Shown here: positions 20,274 through 30,152 of the stretch, piece by piece
Position numbering within the stretch: position 1 is the first letter of the stretch
How the letters are laid out: the number at the start of each line of letters is the position of its first letter
Source of the DNA: Myxococcales bacterium
GTDB taxonomy: Bacteria; Myxococcota_A; Polyangia; Polyangiales; Polyangiaceae
DNA length: 40,606 nt
Assembly: GCA_023248815.1 (NCBI GenBank)
Contig: JAHFDV010000003.1
Coordinates: forward strand, 1-40,606
Direction: 5' to 3'
The notes under the pieces: model-generated
What the model was told of the DNA's origin: nothing
Seen by the model: the letters and a program-made list of their open reading frames with translations, nothing else
Databases searched by the model: none
Translations under genes and position numbers: made by a program

Positions 20274-20603
20274 ATGCGTAAATTCAATCCGATGATGATC
20301 GCCCCCGCTGCTTTCGCGCTTCCGATTGCGCTCTTCGTGGCGTGCGGCGGTGACGACAAGAAGGTGGAAGATCCCACCACGACGACGACCTCGGCGACCG
20401 CCGCTGCCGTCGACACGACGACCACCACCACGACGACGTCGACTGCAGTGACGACGGCGACCGCGACCGCCACGGCGACCGCGACCGCTACGGAAACGGC
20501 AGCCACGGCGGCCCCCACGACCACCGCGTCCGCAGCGCCCGCCACGTCGGCGAGCAGCAAGACCACGACGACGAAGACCACGACGAAGACGAAGACCAAG
20601 TAA
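20274..20603 (+). CDS. Thr/Ala-rich low-complexity lipoprotein
   Basis: LFVACGGDDKK lipobox; (TTTTT)/(TATATATATA) tracts; followed by a strong terminator. Confidence 0.7.
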   Translation: MRKFNPMMIAPAAFALPIALFVACGGDDKKVEDPTTTTTSATAAAVDTTTTTTTTSTAVTTATATATATATATETAATAAPTTTASAAPATSASSKTTTTKTTTKTKTK

Positions 20604-20624
20604 TCTTCTTCTCGTTGTTCGATG

Positions 20625-20660
20625 GAGGCAGGTTCGAAAGAGCCTGCCTCTTTTCTTTTA
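20625..20660. terminator. Strong intrinsic terminator between convergent genes
   Basis: GAGGCAGGTTC(20625-20635) GAAA GAGCCTGCCTC(20640-20650) followed by TTTTCTTTT. Confidence 0.93.
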
Positions 20661-22217
20661 ACGCCCTCTCCGCTGGCGAGTTTCATCGCCGGGCCGCACG
20701 GCTCCGCGGCGGAAGAGTGAAGCGGCTAGGAGGCAGAGGCCCGGCACGACGAAGACGTGGTAGCGGTCCTCGCCGAAGAAGACGGCGTGCGTGAAGAGTG
20801 TCGTCAGGAGAAGGCCCGAGACCATGAGCGCGGCATTCGATGTCGTCGGCGCGCCTGGTACCTTTCCGCGAACGAGTCCGAGCCAAGGTAGAAGAGCGGC
20901 CACGAAAACGAGCGGCCAGGCGAAGCTCGGATTGTGCGAGATGCCCGCGATGAAAAGGACGAGTACGGCGCCGCCGAGAAGCATCTGAAAACGCGCACCG
21001 CGTCCGCGGCGGACGAAGGCGACTCCGCCGAGCGCCGCGAGAAGCAACAGCACGCGATGAAACGCCGTCAGCGCTTCGCGAGACGACGTGCGAATCGATT
21101 CGCTCCAAGGACGCGGGCGACCGGCTTCACGCAAGTACTCGATGGGAAACGATTCGTGATCGAACGTTTGTGACCACTTCTCGGGCATGAGAGCGAGCCA
21201 GCGCCCGGGCGTTTTCCGAATGTTTGCGAGGCCGACGTGGAGCCAGCAGCGATCTTGTTCGACTTGCCCGGTGACTTCGCGGCATCCATCTTCTTTGCGA
21301 AGCGAGTCGAAGCGTCCCGTTGCGTGCGGTGACGCGCCGATGGCGAGATTCCAGCCGGCGTTCGTGCTGACGAGCGCGCAACCGTCCATCACGTTGCAAT
21401 TGCGTGCAGTCCACGGGAGCACGGGTGCGAACGTTCCGACGACGACCGCGACGAGCGCGACGAGCGTGCGCTTCAAGCGAAGGCGAAACGCCGGGCCGCG
21501 CGTGAGAAGAGGGAGCACGAGAAAGGGCAGACAGAGCAATGCCTGCGGGCGAACGAGCGTCCCGGCACCGAGCCAGAGTCCCGCGAGCAGAAAGCCGCGG
21601 AGGGAGCGCGCACGGCACGCGAAGAGAAACGCGAGAACGATGAGCAGCGCCGCGAGCGGTTCGCTCATGACGAGGCCGGAATAGAGGATGAGTCCCGGAT
21701 GAAGCGCGACGAGGAGACCCGCAATGCGCGCGCGGCGTTCGGAGAGAGCGGTCTTCGCGAGAAGATACGTGGCGAGTGCGAGCAGCGCGCCGGTAAGCGC
21801 GTTGGCAAAGGGGAACACGAGGGACGATACGGGTGATTCCGCGAGGTCGACACCCACGCTGCGAGCGAGGATTCGCGCTAGAAAAAGCACCCCGCCGAGA
21901 AATCCGCTGTAGCCGACCGGATAGTGACACCAGGGATGCCAGCGAAGCGCGGCGCCGTCTGCGATGTCGTCCGAATATCCGAAGCCATCGGCGATCCGTT
22001 GCGCTCCGAACGCGTAATAGTGGCCGTCCCAAACGGCAGCACCGCGCGTCGCGATCGCGAAGGCGATGCGCGGGACGAAGGCGACGAAGAAGATCGCCCA
22101 CGCAAAAGTCGCTTCGCTCGAAACGAGCGCCCTGAGAAAACGGGAGCTCGAAAAGAATGCACCGATGCGCGCGAGCGAGGATGAAGCTCCTTTCGCGCGC
22201 TCTTCTTCAGCGATCAA
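20658..22217 (-). CDS. GT39/ArnT-like multi-pass membrane glycosyltransferase
   Basis: Many TM helices; WDGHYYAFGAQRIADGFGY, HPGLILYSGLVMSEPLAALL, HNPSFAWPLVF...EDRYHVFVVPGLCLLAA. Confidence 0.82.
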   Translation of the reverse strand: MIAEEERAKGASSSLARIGAFFSSSRFLRALVSSEATFAWAIFFVAFVPRIAFAIATRGAAVWDGHYYAFGAQRIADGFGYSDDIADGAALRWHPWCHYPVGYSGFLGGVLFLARILARSVGVDLAESPVSSLVFPFANALTGALLALATYLLAKTALSERRARIAGLLVALHPGLILYSGLVMSEPLAALLIVLAFLFACRARSLRGFLLAGLWLGAGTLVRPQALLCLPFLVLPLLTRGPAFRLRLKRTLVALVAVVVGTFAPVLPWTARNCNVMDGCALVSTNAGWNLAIGASPHATGRFDSLRKEDGCREVTGQVEQDRCWLHVGLANIRKTPGRWLALMPEKWSQTFDHESFPIEYLREAGRPRPWSESIRTSSREALTAFHRVLLLLAALGGVAFVRRGRGARFQMLLGGAVLVLFIAGISHNPSFAWPLVFVAALLPWLGLVRGKVPGAPTTSNAALMVSGLLLTTLFTHAVFFGEDRYHVFVVPGLCLLAASLFRRGAVRPGDETRQRRGR

Positions 22218-23772
22218 GTTGACCCGTCCGTCGCTTCAGACGCTGGAGATACGTCTTCGATACTTGCGTCGGCTCGAGCCCGAGCATGCGTGCGAACTCG
22301 ACGAGAAAACCGCGCACATAGACTTCGGCAGGGAGAGCCTCGTAGCGCTCGTCTTCGATTGCGTGGAGATACGTTTTCGAGATCTTCGACACGCGCGAGA
22401 TCTCTTCGATGTCGAGTCCGATCGATTCGCGCATCTTCCGCAAGATCTCTCCGCGGAACTCGGTGTCGGGACCGATCTCGCGAAGGAGCTCCTGTTCGAG
22501 GAGGCGCTGCTCGAGGACGGCGACGGGTGGGCGCTGCGACACGCGCACGCCGCGTTCGGGGGGAGGATCGTCCGGAAAGGTCGAAAGATCGTAGGCGCGG
22601 CGACGCACGGGATCGAGCAACGTATCGTGCGCTTCACCGAGACGAACGAGCTCCGCCTTTCGACCTTCTGCAGAAACGATGGAATGCGCGGCGATCGAGG
22701 CCTCGCCGTAGATGTCTTTGCGCCGCTTCGTAGCGCGCCGAATTTCTTCTTCCGTCGCCGAAGGTACGACGCCGAGCCCTTCGTAGAGCGTCGGACGCTC
22801 GGGAGGAATGGGAACGGGGGCCCGCTCGCTTCGCGCACTGACGAGCGCCAGAATACGCCTCGAAATCCGCTCGAAGCTGCGCCCGGCCTTCGACGCAGGA
22901 CTCTCTACCAAAAGTGGTGAACCGCGACGAAGCGAGAGCATCACCGCCTCTTCTTCTTCGACGTGTCCGAGCTCTTCGAGAAGGATGCCGTAGTGGCGAG
23001 AAGCAAGCACTGCCATCGAAGCGACTAGGTCCGCGTCGGCGCGGAGCCGTACGCGATTCATCACGAGTCCGATATGGCCACGTTGTGCCTCCGACCACGC
23101 AAGCTCAGCGAGTGGACGGTCGAGCTTCTCGAGCTTGCGCACGAGGTCGAGCGGCGATGGAAGTACTCCGAGCTCGGAGAGAGCCCGGTGATAGACCGGC
23201 ACACGAAAGCGGTCCTCGGAGAGCGCGCGCTCGAGACGCCTCAGAAAGAGCGCTCTGACGAAGCGATAGGCCGATTCGATGGCCGGCGGATCCGGCGTGG
23301 CGACGAGAACCGAAAGATCGGAAGCGAGCGCGAGGTCGACCTGAAAGCGACCATTGCCTGGCCCGCCGACGATGACGATGAGATCGAACGGCTGCTCACG
23401 GATGCGCGCGAGCCACTTGCCTTTGCGGCTCGCGCGAAACGCGGTCGGCGCTTCCGGCGTTTCGTGCGGCGCCGGAAGCAACATGAGGCCAGGGACCGAG
23501 GTCGAAACGATGGCGTCTTGAAATTTCTCGGCATCCGAGTCCGTGAGCGTTGCCTCGACGGACGCGGCGGTCGCGCCGAGCTGCGCGTGGAGATTGCTCC
23601 CCGTGAGGTCGGCATCGACCAAAAGGACCGCTTTGCCGAGCTGCGCGAAGTACACCGACAGGCTGACGGCGAGCGTGCTCTTGCCGACGCCGCCACGCCC
23701 GCCGACGATGGTGACGATGCGCCGCGCAAACGTCCGCTCGTCACTCTGAACTTCGACGAGCTCGTCGCTCAT
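22207..23772 (-). CDS. ParA/MinD-like ATPase - J-like - RodZ-like HTH fusion protein
   Basis: GGRGGVGKST Walker A and LLVDADLTGSN; TLYEGLGVVPSATEEEIRRA...LLDPVRRRAYD (J-like, no HPD); LRKMRESIGLDIEEISRVSKISKTYLHAIEDERYEALPAEVYVRGFLVEFARMLGL (RodZ-type HTH). Confidence 0.88.
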   Translation of the reverse strand: MSDELVEVQSDERTFARRIVTIVGGRGGVGKSTLAVSLSVYFAQLGKAVLLVDADLTGSNLHAQLGATAASVEATLTDSDAEKFQDAIVSTSVPGLMLLPAPHETPEAPTAFRASRKGKWLARIREQPFDLIVIVGGPGNGRFQVDLALASDLSVLVATPDPPAIESAYRFVRALFLRRLERALSEDRFRVPVYHRALSELGVLPSPLDLVRKLEKLDRPLAELAWSEAQRGHIGLVMNRVRLRADADLVASMAVLASRHYGILLEELGHVEEEEAVMLSLRRGSPLLVESPASKAGRSFERISRRILALVSARSERAPVPIPPERPTLYEGLGVVPSATEEEIRRATKRRKDIYGEASIAAHSIVSAEGRKAELVRLGEAHDTLLDPVRRRAYDLSTFPDDPPPERGVRVSQRPPVAVLEQRLLEQELLREIGPDTEFRGEILRKMRESIGLDIEEISRVSKISKTYLHAIEDERYEALPAEVYVRGFLVEFARMLGLEPTQVSKTYLQRLKRRTGQLDR

Positions 23773-23881
23773 GATGGAGATTCGTCGTTCATGAGGGAGG
23801 CGGAATATGCCCTAGCTTACGGGGCCTGCGGTGAGAAAACGGCTTGTTGGAAGGCGTGATCGCGGTCTAAGCTCGCGCGCG

Positions 23882-24871
23882 ATGAGCCTCGTTAGATTTG
23901 CCGTAAGCGCCGCTTTCATTTCTCTCGGCTCGATGTGTCAGGGAAAGTCGAACGGGACCGAGACGATCAACAAGGAACAGACGCCGACGACGGCCGCAGC
24001 CGACGTGAACCTCACCGGTGTCGACACGAGCTCGCTCACCCCGCGTGAGAAGGCCGAGTGGTCGAAGTACGTGAGCGAGTTTCTCTCGCCCTGCCCCGAC
24101 GTTCCGGTTTCGGTAGCGCAGTGCGTGACCGAGAAGCGCACGTGTGGGCGCTGTGTGCCCGCCGCGAAGTACTTGGTCCGGAGCGTTCGCGACGGCATGG
24201 CGCGTGAACAGGTCGAGACGGGTTACAAGAACAGGTTCGATGCGAGCAAAGTGAAGTCGATCCCGATCGACGGATCGCCCACGAAAGGCTCCGAGAACGC
24301 GCCGGTCACGATCGTCGAATTCGCGGACTTCTCATGTCCGTTCTGCGCGGCCTACGCGCCCGTCCTCGAGAAGGCTTTCGAAGAGCACAAGAACGAGGTT
24401 CGCGTCGTCTTCAAGTTCATGCCGCTCCCGGGTCACGGTGAGCCCGCACTTCGCTCGGCGCGAGCCGGAATCGCGGCGTGGAAAGTTGCCGACAAGTTTT
24501 GGGAGATGAACAAGAAGATGTTCGCGAACCAGCAACACTTCGAGCAGAGCGATCTCGAGATGTACGCGAAGGACGTCGGCGTTCCGCTCGACAAGTTCAA
24601 GGCGACGATGGGCGCCGACGCGACGAAAGAGCGCCTCGCGCAAGATCAGAAGCTCGCCGATTCGCTTCAAGTTCACGGCACTCCGTCGATCTTCATCAAC
24701 GGACGAGAGTTCAATCTCAAAGAAGACATCAACGAGTGGATCGCGCAGGAAGCGGCCTCGGCGTCGGTTCCCGGCAAGACGGTCGGCGCAGTTCCGAGCG
24801 CCTCTGCGGCTGTTTCCGCGGCGACGCCCGGTGCGAGCGCGGCTCCCGTGACTTCGGCAAAAGCGAAGTAA
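23882..24871 (+). CDS. DsbA-family thioredoxin-like lipoprotein with Cys-rich N-terminal domain
   Basis: Lipobox LGSMCQG; VTIVEFADFSCPFCAAYAPVLEKAF; VHGTPSIFINGREF; upstream CGRC motif. Confidence 0.88.
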   Translation: MSLVRFAVSAAFISLGSMCQGKSNGTETINKEQTPTTAAADVNLTGVDTSSLTPREKAEWSKYVSEFLSPCPDVPVSVAQCVTEKRTCGRCVPAAKYLVRSVRDGMAREQVETGYKNRFDASKVKSIPIDGSPTKGSENAPVTIVEFADFSCPFCAAYAPVLEKAFEEHKNEVRVVFKFMPLPGHGEPALRSARAGIAAWKVADKFWEMNKKMFANQQHFEQSDLEMYAKDVGVPLDKFKATMGADATKERLAQDQKLADSLQVHGTPSIFINGREFNLKEDINEWIAQEAASASVPGKTVGAVPSASAAVSAATPGASAAPVTSAKAK

Positions 24872-24880
24872 CGAAAGCCT

Positions 24881-25618
24881 TTGCGAACCAGCACCGACAA
24901 CTGCGGCTGCTTCCCGACGGGAAGACACTACGCGGGCATCGCGCATCTTCTTCGCGCGATCGTGCGCGGGCTCGTCGAGGATCTCGCGCAAGACGGCGCC
25001 TGGCGTGATCACCCGATCGCCCTCATCGACGTCGAAACGACCGGTCGGGACTCCTCGACCGACCGCGTGATCGAAGTGGGTATCGCGCTCGGCCGCGGCG
25101 GCGTGGTCGTCGCGCGATACAACTGGCTCATCAATCCAGGCGGCCCCATTAGCCCCGAGTCGACAGCCGTTCACGGCATCAAAGACGAAGACGTCAAAGA
25201 CTCACCGAGCTTCGCCGAGATCGCTCACGAGATCGCACAGGCACTCGCCGGGACGATTCCTGCGGCCTACAACGCCGGCTTCGACCGCGCCTTCATGCTC
25301 GCGGAATTCGGACGCACGGGTCACGCCTTCCCGAAGAACGCCGCGCTCACGCAAGGCACGGAATGGATCGATCCTCTCGTCTGGGCGCGCGAGCTTCAGC
25401 GTGAAGAAAAATCTCGCGCCCTCGGAGACGTTGCGCAGCGCCTCGGTGTCGCGCTCGAAAACGCCCACCGCGCCAGCGAAGACGCCGAGGCTGCACTGCT
25501 CGTTCTCTACAAGCTCGGTGAAGACGCGCGCATCCCCACTTCGTACGGCGGCCTCGTCCAAGAGCAGCGCCGCTTGGGCCTCGCGCAAGCCGACGAGCGC
25601 CGTTTCTGGAAGAGCTAG
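24881..25618 (+). CDS. DEDDh 3'-5' exonuclease (DnaQ/PolC epsilon-like)
   Basis: IALIDVETTGRDSSTDRVIEVGIA, INPGGPISPESTAVHGI, YNAGFDRAFM, HRASEDAEAA. Confidence 0.88.
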   Translation: MRTSTDNCGCFPTGRHYAGIAHLLRAIVRGLVEDLAQDGAWRDHPIALIDVETTGRDSSTDRVIEVGIALGRGGVVVARYNWLINPGGPISPESTAVHGIKDEDVKDSPSFAEIAHEIAQALAGTIPAAYNAGFDRAFMLAEFGRTGHAFPKNAALTQGTEWIDPLVWARELQREEKSRALGDVAQRLGVALENAHRASEDAEAALLVLYKLGEDARIPTSYGGLVQEQRRLGLAQADERRFWKS

Positions 25619-25647
25619 CCTTCGCTCGAAGCGAGTCACCCTCGGCT

Positions 25648-26724
25648 TCAGCGAAAAGCGCGTGGAACGCCTGAAAATCCAGGTCCGATCTCGTTCTTCA
25701 CGCCTTGAACGGTCGGCTCGGCGCCCGTTGCGTCGCTGAGATCGAGCACGGGCGTCGTTCCTGAGCCGGTGCGCGAGAACACGTTGCCCTCGAAGGAGAT
25801 CAGATGCGCACCGAACGTCACGCGCACGACGGATCGCGCTTCATTCTCGATTTCGAATCGATTGCGTGTGAATCGATAGTCGCCATCGCTCGATGTCGCT
25901 TCTTCGTCTCCGCCGAGACGGACGAGATGATAGTGCTCGTGGCCATTTCCGCGAATGACGTTGTCGACGATGTCGGAGCTCGTGGGGCGCGGCTTTCCTT
26001 TCACGATCTCGGGCCCGATGAGATCGAGCGCCTGGTAGTAGGCGCCTTCGATCGTCGACCCGCGAATCTCGTTCCTCTCCGCGCGGCTCTTCACCGCGTT
26101 GCCACCGAGACCATCGTGCACGCGGCTCTGCAAGAGTCGAAACGTCGCTTGGGGATACGCCGCTTGATCGGTCGCAACGTAGATTTGATGACGGCGATCA
26201 CCACTTCCGGCGTGGTGGACGTCGACGCGCTCGAGCGTGAGCGAACCCGAATTCGTATCGGAAGCGAGAATGCCGTGGGAGGCGCAGTCGTGGACTTCAC
26301 TGTCGCGGATCGTGACGTCGTTTCCTTCGACGAATACCGCCGCGAGCCTTCCGCCTGTCACTTCGACGCCCTCGACGAGAATGTGCTCTCCGCGAATCGC
26401 CAACGTGTAGCGGTCGTCTTTCGACGCGAAGCGTGGTCGCTTCCCGTTTTCGACCGTTCCGACGACGCGGATCGGCTCGAGAGCCGTGCCACTGCCCTCG
26501 AGATTCATCGCGGGATAGTCGACGCCCCCTTCGAGGGTCAACGTGTCGCCAGGACCGAGATCCGGAGTCAGACTGCCCACGGACTTGTGATCGCGATGAG
26601 GTCCCACCGCGAAAGACCGATGGCCGCGACGCGCGTGAAGACGACGACGAATCACGAATGCAACGGCGACCATCGCCAAGAGGACGGCGATGATTCCCGC
26701 GGCGACTCGCGCATGCTTCTTCAC
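25648..26724 (-). CDS. Right-handed parallel beta-helix repeat protein, membrane anchored
   Basis: N-terminal TM; DTLTLEGGVDYPAMNLEGSGT..., EVTGGRLAAVFVEGNDVTIRDSEVHDCASHGI; GTG start with 4-nt overlap. Confidence 0.8.
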   Translation of the reverse strand: MKKHARVAAGIIAVLLAMVAVAFVIRRRLHARRGHRSFAVGPHRDHKSVGSLTPDLGPGDTLTLEGGVDYPAMNLEGSGTALEPIRVVGTVENGKRPRFASKDDRYTLAIRGEHILVEGVEVTGGRLAAVFVEGNDVTIRDSEVHDCASHGILASDTNSGSLTLERVDVHHAGSGDRRHQIYVATDQAAYPQATFRLLQSRVHDGLGGNAVKSRAERNEIRGSTIEGAYYQALDLIGPEIVKGKPRPTSSDIVDNVIRGNGHEHYHLVRLGGDEEATSSDGDYRFTRNRFEIENEARSVVRVTFGAHLISFEGNVFSRTGSGTTPVLDLSDATGAEPTVQGVKNEIGPGFSGVPRAFR

Positions 26725-28601
26725 GCAGGTCGCTTCTTTCGTCCCAAGAAGATCACGAGCGCGACGACGGCGACGATGAGCGCACCGAAGAGCGCTTTCG
26801 TGCGAAGGCGCATCTTGTCGGGCTTCGCGGCGACGGCACGAACGGGCTCTTTGCGCGTGAAGTTCACCTCGGCGTGCGCACCACGGAGGACGTCGTGGAG
26901 TGCTTTTCGGGCTTCGAAGAAGTCGGCGCCGCGCTCGGGCCAGCTCGGAGCGCCTTTCGCTTCGCTCAACGCCAACGGCACGATGGCATCGACGATCGCT
27001 TCGGTACGGAGACGATCCTTTGCGCGCGCCATTGCGATGAGCTCGGCGTCTTCGAGACCGCGACGGATCATCTTCAGTTTCAGGGACGGAATCAGTTCGT
27101 CTTCCAAGCCGAGGTCGAGCATCCCAGGACCGCTTTGGCTACCCGGATAGAGAAGGAGGCCGTCGCCGTTTTGATGATCCCCGTCGCCATTGTGGAAGGT
27201 CTCGGCCGTCGTCAACGGATCGAAGCCGCGCTCGCCGCCTTTTCCACCACGATTGCCGTCGAGCCAAAACGTGCTCTCCCAATAGAACCACTTCCAAAGC
27301 TTGTACTTTGCACTGATCCAGCCGTTGGCGAGAAGATCGGTCGCGGGGACATCGAGCACCATCGCGCCGGCGTAAGGCCTCTTGCCGTTGTAGACGCCCA
27401 CGGACTGCGTCGAGGTTCCGTCGTCACGCACGGGCGTGTACGCGTCGGTCGTCATGAAGACGACGTCGGCGGATTGCGCGCGTGCTGGCAAGCTGCAGGT
27501 GACTCCGACACGGATCTTCTTGCGAAGGGCGGGCGCATCTTCGAACGCGTGATCGAGCTCCTTTTTCCAATCCGCCGCGCGGGTGCTCTTGCAGTCTTCG
27601 TCGATCGCGTAGATGAACGGCGTAACGACCTCGAACGCTTTTCCTCCGCCCGCCGCGAGATGTTCGATCAGCCCGCGCGCGTGCGCGGCCTTTTCGGATG
27701 TCGGTTCCTTGTAGGCTCCGTACATGCCGAGAATCACCGTGGACGAAGGCGCGCCCGCGCCGAAGCCGACGAGATCGGCGAAGGTCGTCCCGCGAATGGC
27801 TGAGAGCTCGTTTTCCAGTGCTTCCCGCTCGTGCGCCTCTTCGACGCTTGCCGTCGTCGAACGTGGGAGGTCCGTCACTCCATCGAGACCGTGTGCATGG
27901 AGGATTTTTCTCGCCGACAGCTCGCCGCGCGCGCCGTCGATCCCGCGCTTCTTGAGCGTCTCGACGTCGAAGTACGTGAAGGCGCGTCCGCTTGGATAGG
28001 GAAGGCGGTCGGCAACGAAGCGAATCTGGAACGGCCTTCGCTGCGCGATCGTCTCGCCGCGTTTGACGACGATCTCTCCCGAGTACGTGCCCGCAGGAGG
28101 TGTCGTCGTCGGAACGACGTCTACGAAGACGACGTGACGACCGAGATTCGGTTCCGTCGAAACGCCGCTGGGAACGAGAGGGTCGGCGAGCTCCCCCGTG
28201 TGTCTTTCGGGATCGGGAATCGCGCTCTCTTCGAACGCGAGGGCGCCGCCTTCACGGTCGTTTCCACTTGCACGCGCGACTCGCAAGAAGCGCTCGTCGT
28301 ACGTCGTGACGCCAACGGCGAGCTTGTTTCCTTCGGCGGACGTGAGCGTCGTCGCATCGCTGAAAGAGACCGACCACTTGTCGCCAGAGCGCTCGTCGAT
28401 CACGACCTGGAACGACACGACCTCGTCCGTGAGGGCATCGAGCACGATGGGGCCCTCTCCGAAGACGCTCGCAGGAAGCGGCGCCGTCGCATGAACGCGC
28501 TCGGCGTCGTCGAGAAAGGTGATGGCGGCACGAGCGGGGCGCGCGAGAAAAAGCGTTCCGAGTGCCAGCATAGAAAAGATCGCCACTCGTCGACTCGTCA
28601 T
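26721..28601 (-). CDS. DUF4091 (glycoside-hydrolase-like) exported protein
   Basis: ATG at 28601 with signal peptide; GDGLLLYPG...IPSLKLKMIRRGLEDAELI motif; C-terminal TM anchor. Confidence 0.8.
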   Translation of the reverse strand: MTSRRVAIFSMLALGTLFLARPARAAITFLDDAERVHATAPLPASVFGEGPIVLDALTDEVVSFQVVIDERSGDKWSVSFSDATTLTSAEGNKLAVGVTTYDERFLRVARASGNDREGGALAFEESAIPDPERHTGELADPLVPSGVSTEPNLGRHVVFVDVVPTTTPPAGTYSGEIVVKRGETIAQRRPFQIRFVADRLPYPSGRAFTYFDVETLKKRGIDGARGELSARKILHAHGLDGVTDLPRSTTASVEEAHEREALENELSAIRGTTFADLVGFGAGAPSSTVILGMYGAYKEPTSEKAAHARGLIEHLAAGGGKAFEVVTPFIYAIDEDCKSTRAADWKKELDHAFEDAPALRKKIRVGVTCSLPARAQSADVVFMTTDAYTPVRDDGTSTQSVGVYNGKRPYAGAMVLDVPATDLLANGWISAKYKLWKWFYWESTFWLDGNRGGKGGERGFDPLTTAETFHNGDGDHQNGDGLLLYPGSQSGPGMLDLGLEDELIPSLKLKMIRRGLEDAELIAMARAKDRLRTEAIVDAIVPLALSEAKGAPSWPERGADFFEARKALHDVLRGAHAEVNFTRKEPVRAVAAKPDKMRLRTKALFGALIVAVVALVIFLGRKKRPA

Positions 28602-29587
28602 TTTAGAAGTCCCTTCCACTCTGCGGACAGCTCGGGCGCGTGCTCCAAAAAAGGCGCCTTCGAGGCGCTCGAGAGCGTGTGCCAATAGAGAACGTTTTCG
28701 TATTGGCCGCTCGCCACTAGGTCGAGCGTCGCGGCGAATGTTTTTGCGGTGTATGTCGCGTCGAGGTGAAGACCTGCCGCGTGCGCCTTTTTCATCACCG
28801 CGTCGCCAGCTTCCGTCGCAATTCCATACCCTGCACCGCGATACCCGCGCTCGACACGGACGCGTTTCCCTGTGAAGCGAACCTTGCGAAACCGAGCGAC
28901 GCTGCTCGCGAGGCGTCGCATGAAAGGTCCGGCGGCCCAAGGAGGGTCCGTCACGACGACCCCAACGAGATCCGTCTCCCACCCGAGCTCTTCGATGCCG
29001 ACCGCAATGCCCGCCATCGTGCCCCCTGAGCCGAGCGTCACGACGATCGCGTCGGGCCTCGGAAGGACGCCCTCTTCGACTTGCTTGGCGAGCTCGTGAA
29101 CCGCGTCGGCGTAGGCACTCGCGCCAACCACATTCGAGCCACCGACCGTGATGACGAACTTTCCCGAGAGAAGAGCCCAGAGCAGTCGAAACCCTGCGGT
29201 GAGAAGCGAAGAGGTCTTGCGGATGACGAGTCCCTGACTGAGCCCGGCACGAATGTTCGAGACGACGTGATCGGTTTTGACCTGCGGAAATAGAACGCCC
29301 TCGACGACGTGCCCGAAGTGCTTTCCAAAGATCACGGTCGCGAGGACGTGATTGCTCCCCGCCGCACCGACCGTGACAATCGTCTTCTCTCGTGGAACGC
29401 CCTTGAGGATCTCGGCGAGCTTTCGCGCTTTGTTCCCGCCGTAGGTCTTGTGCGTGAGGTCGTCGCGCTTCACGAAAAGCGTCGTTTTCTCGGTCGAGAG
29501 AGAATCAATACGGTCGACGGGCGTCGGCAGCTCCAGCGCTAGATTACGGCCATTTTTGCGAGTCGTTTCGCTCTCGTCACTCATCAT
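28598..29587 (-). CDS. PLP-dependent D-cysteine desulfhydrase / ACC deaminase family enzyme
   Basis: LFVKRDDLTHKTYGGNKARKLAEIL, TVGAAGSNHVLATVIFGKHFG, VTLGSGGTMAGIAVG. Confidence 0.88.
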   Translation of the reverse strand: MMSDESETTRKNGRNLALELPTPVDRIDSLSTEKTTLFVKRDDLTHKTYGGNKARKLAEILKGVPREKTIVTVGAAGSNHVLATVIFGKHFGHVVEGVLFPQVKTDHVVSNIRAGLSQGLVIRKTSSLLTAGFRLLWALLSGKFVITVGGSNVVGASAYADAVHELAKQVEEGVLPRPDAIVVTLGSGGTMAGIAVGIEELGWETDLVGVVVTDPPWAAGPFMRRLASSVARFRKVRFTGKRVRVERGYRGAGYGIATEAGDAVMKKAHAAGLHLDATYTAKTFAATLDLVASGQYENVLYWHTLSSASKAPFLEHAPELSAEWKGLLK

Positions 29588-29675
29588 GAGGCCCGCCGTG
29601 AAGTCGCCATGAGACCGCGAGCGTAGCGTTCTTGGGCGGGAACCTCACCTGCGTTTCATTCGGAAACACTCCTGA

Positions 29676-30041
<366 letters not shown>

Positions 30042-30152
30042 CGGAGGGTCGAGCGCGATCGCGACGCGATCTAAGCGGCCCGCAGCAATGTTTCAAAAGT
30101 CAGCGACCAACAGAATGGCTGCGCGCAGACGCGGCGAAGAAAGGACATCCGG

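Noticed and set aside
20246-20686. Val-rich minus-strand ORF (VVVVV/AVAVAV)
   Set aside because: Complement of the Thr/Ala repeats of the plus-strand lipoprotein, whose signal peptide and lipobox support the plus strand.
25804-27150. 448-aa plus-strand ORF
   Set aside because: Antisense to the beta-helix and DUF4091 genes, which have convincing motifs and coupled starts and stops.
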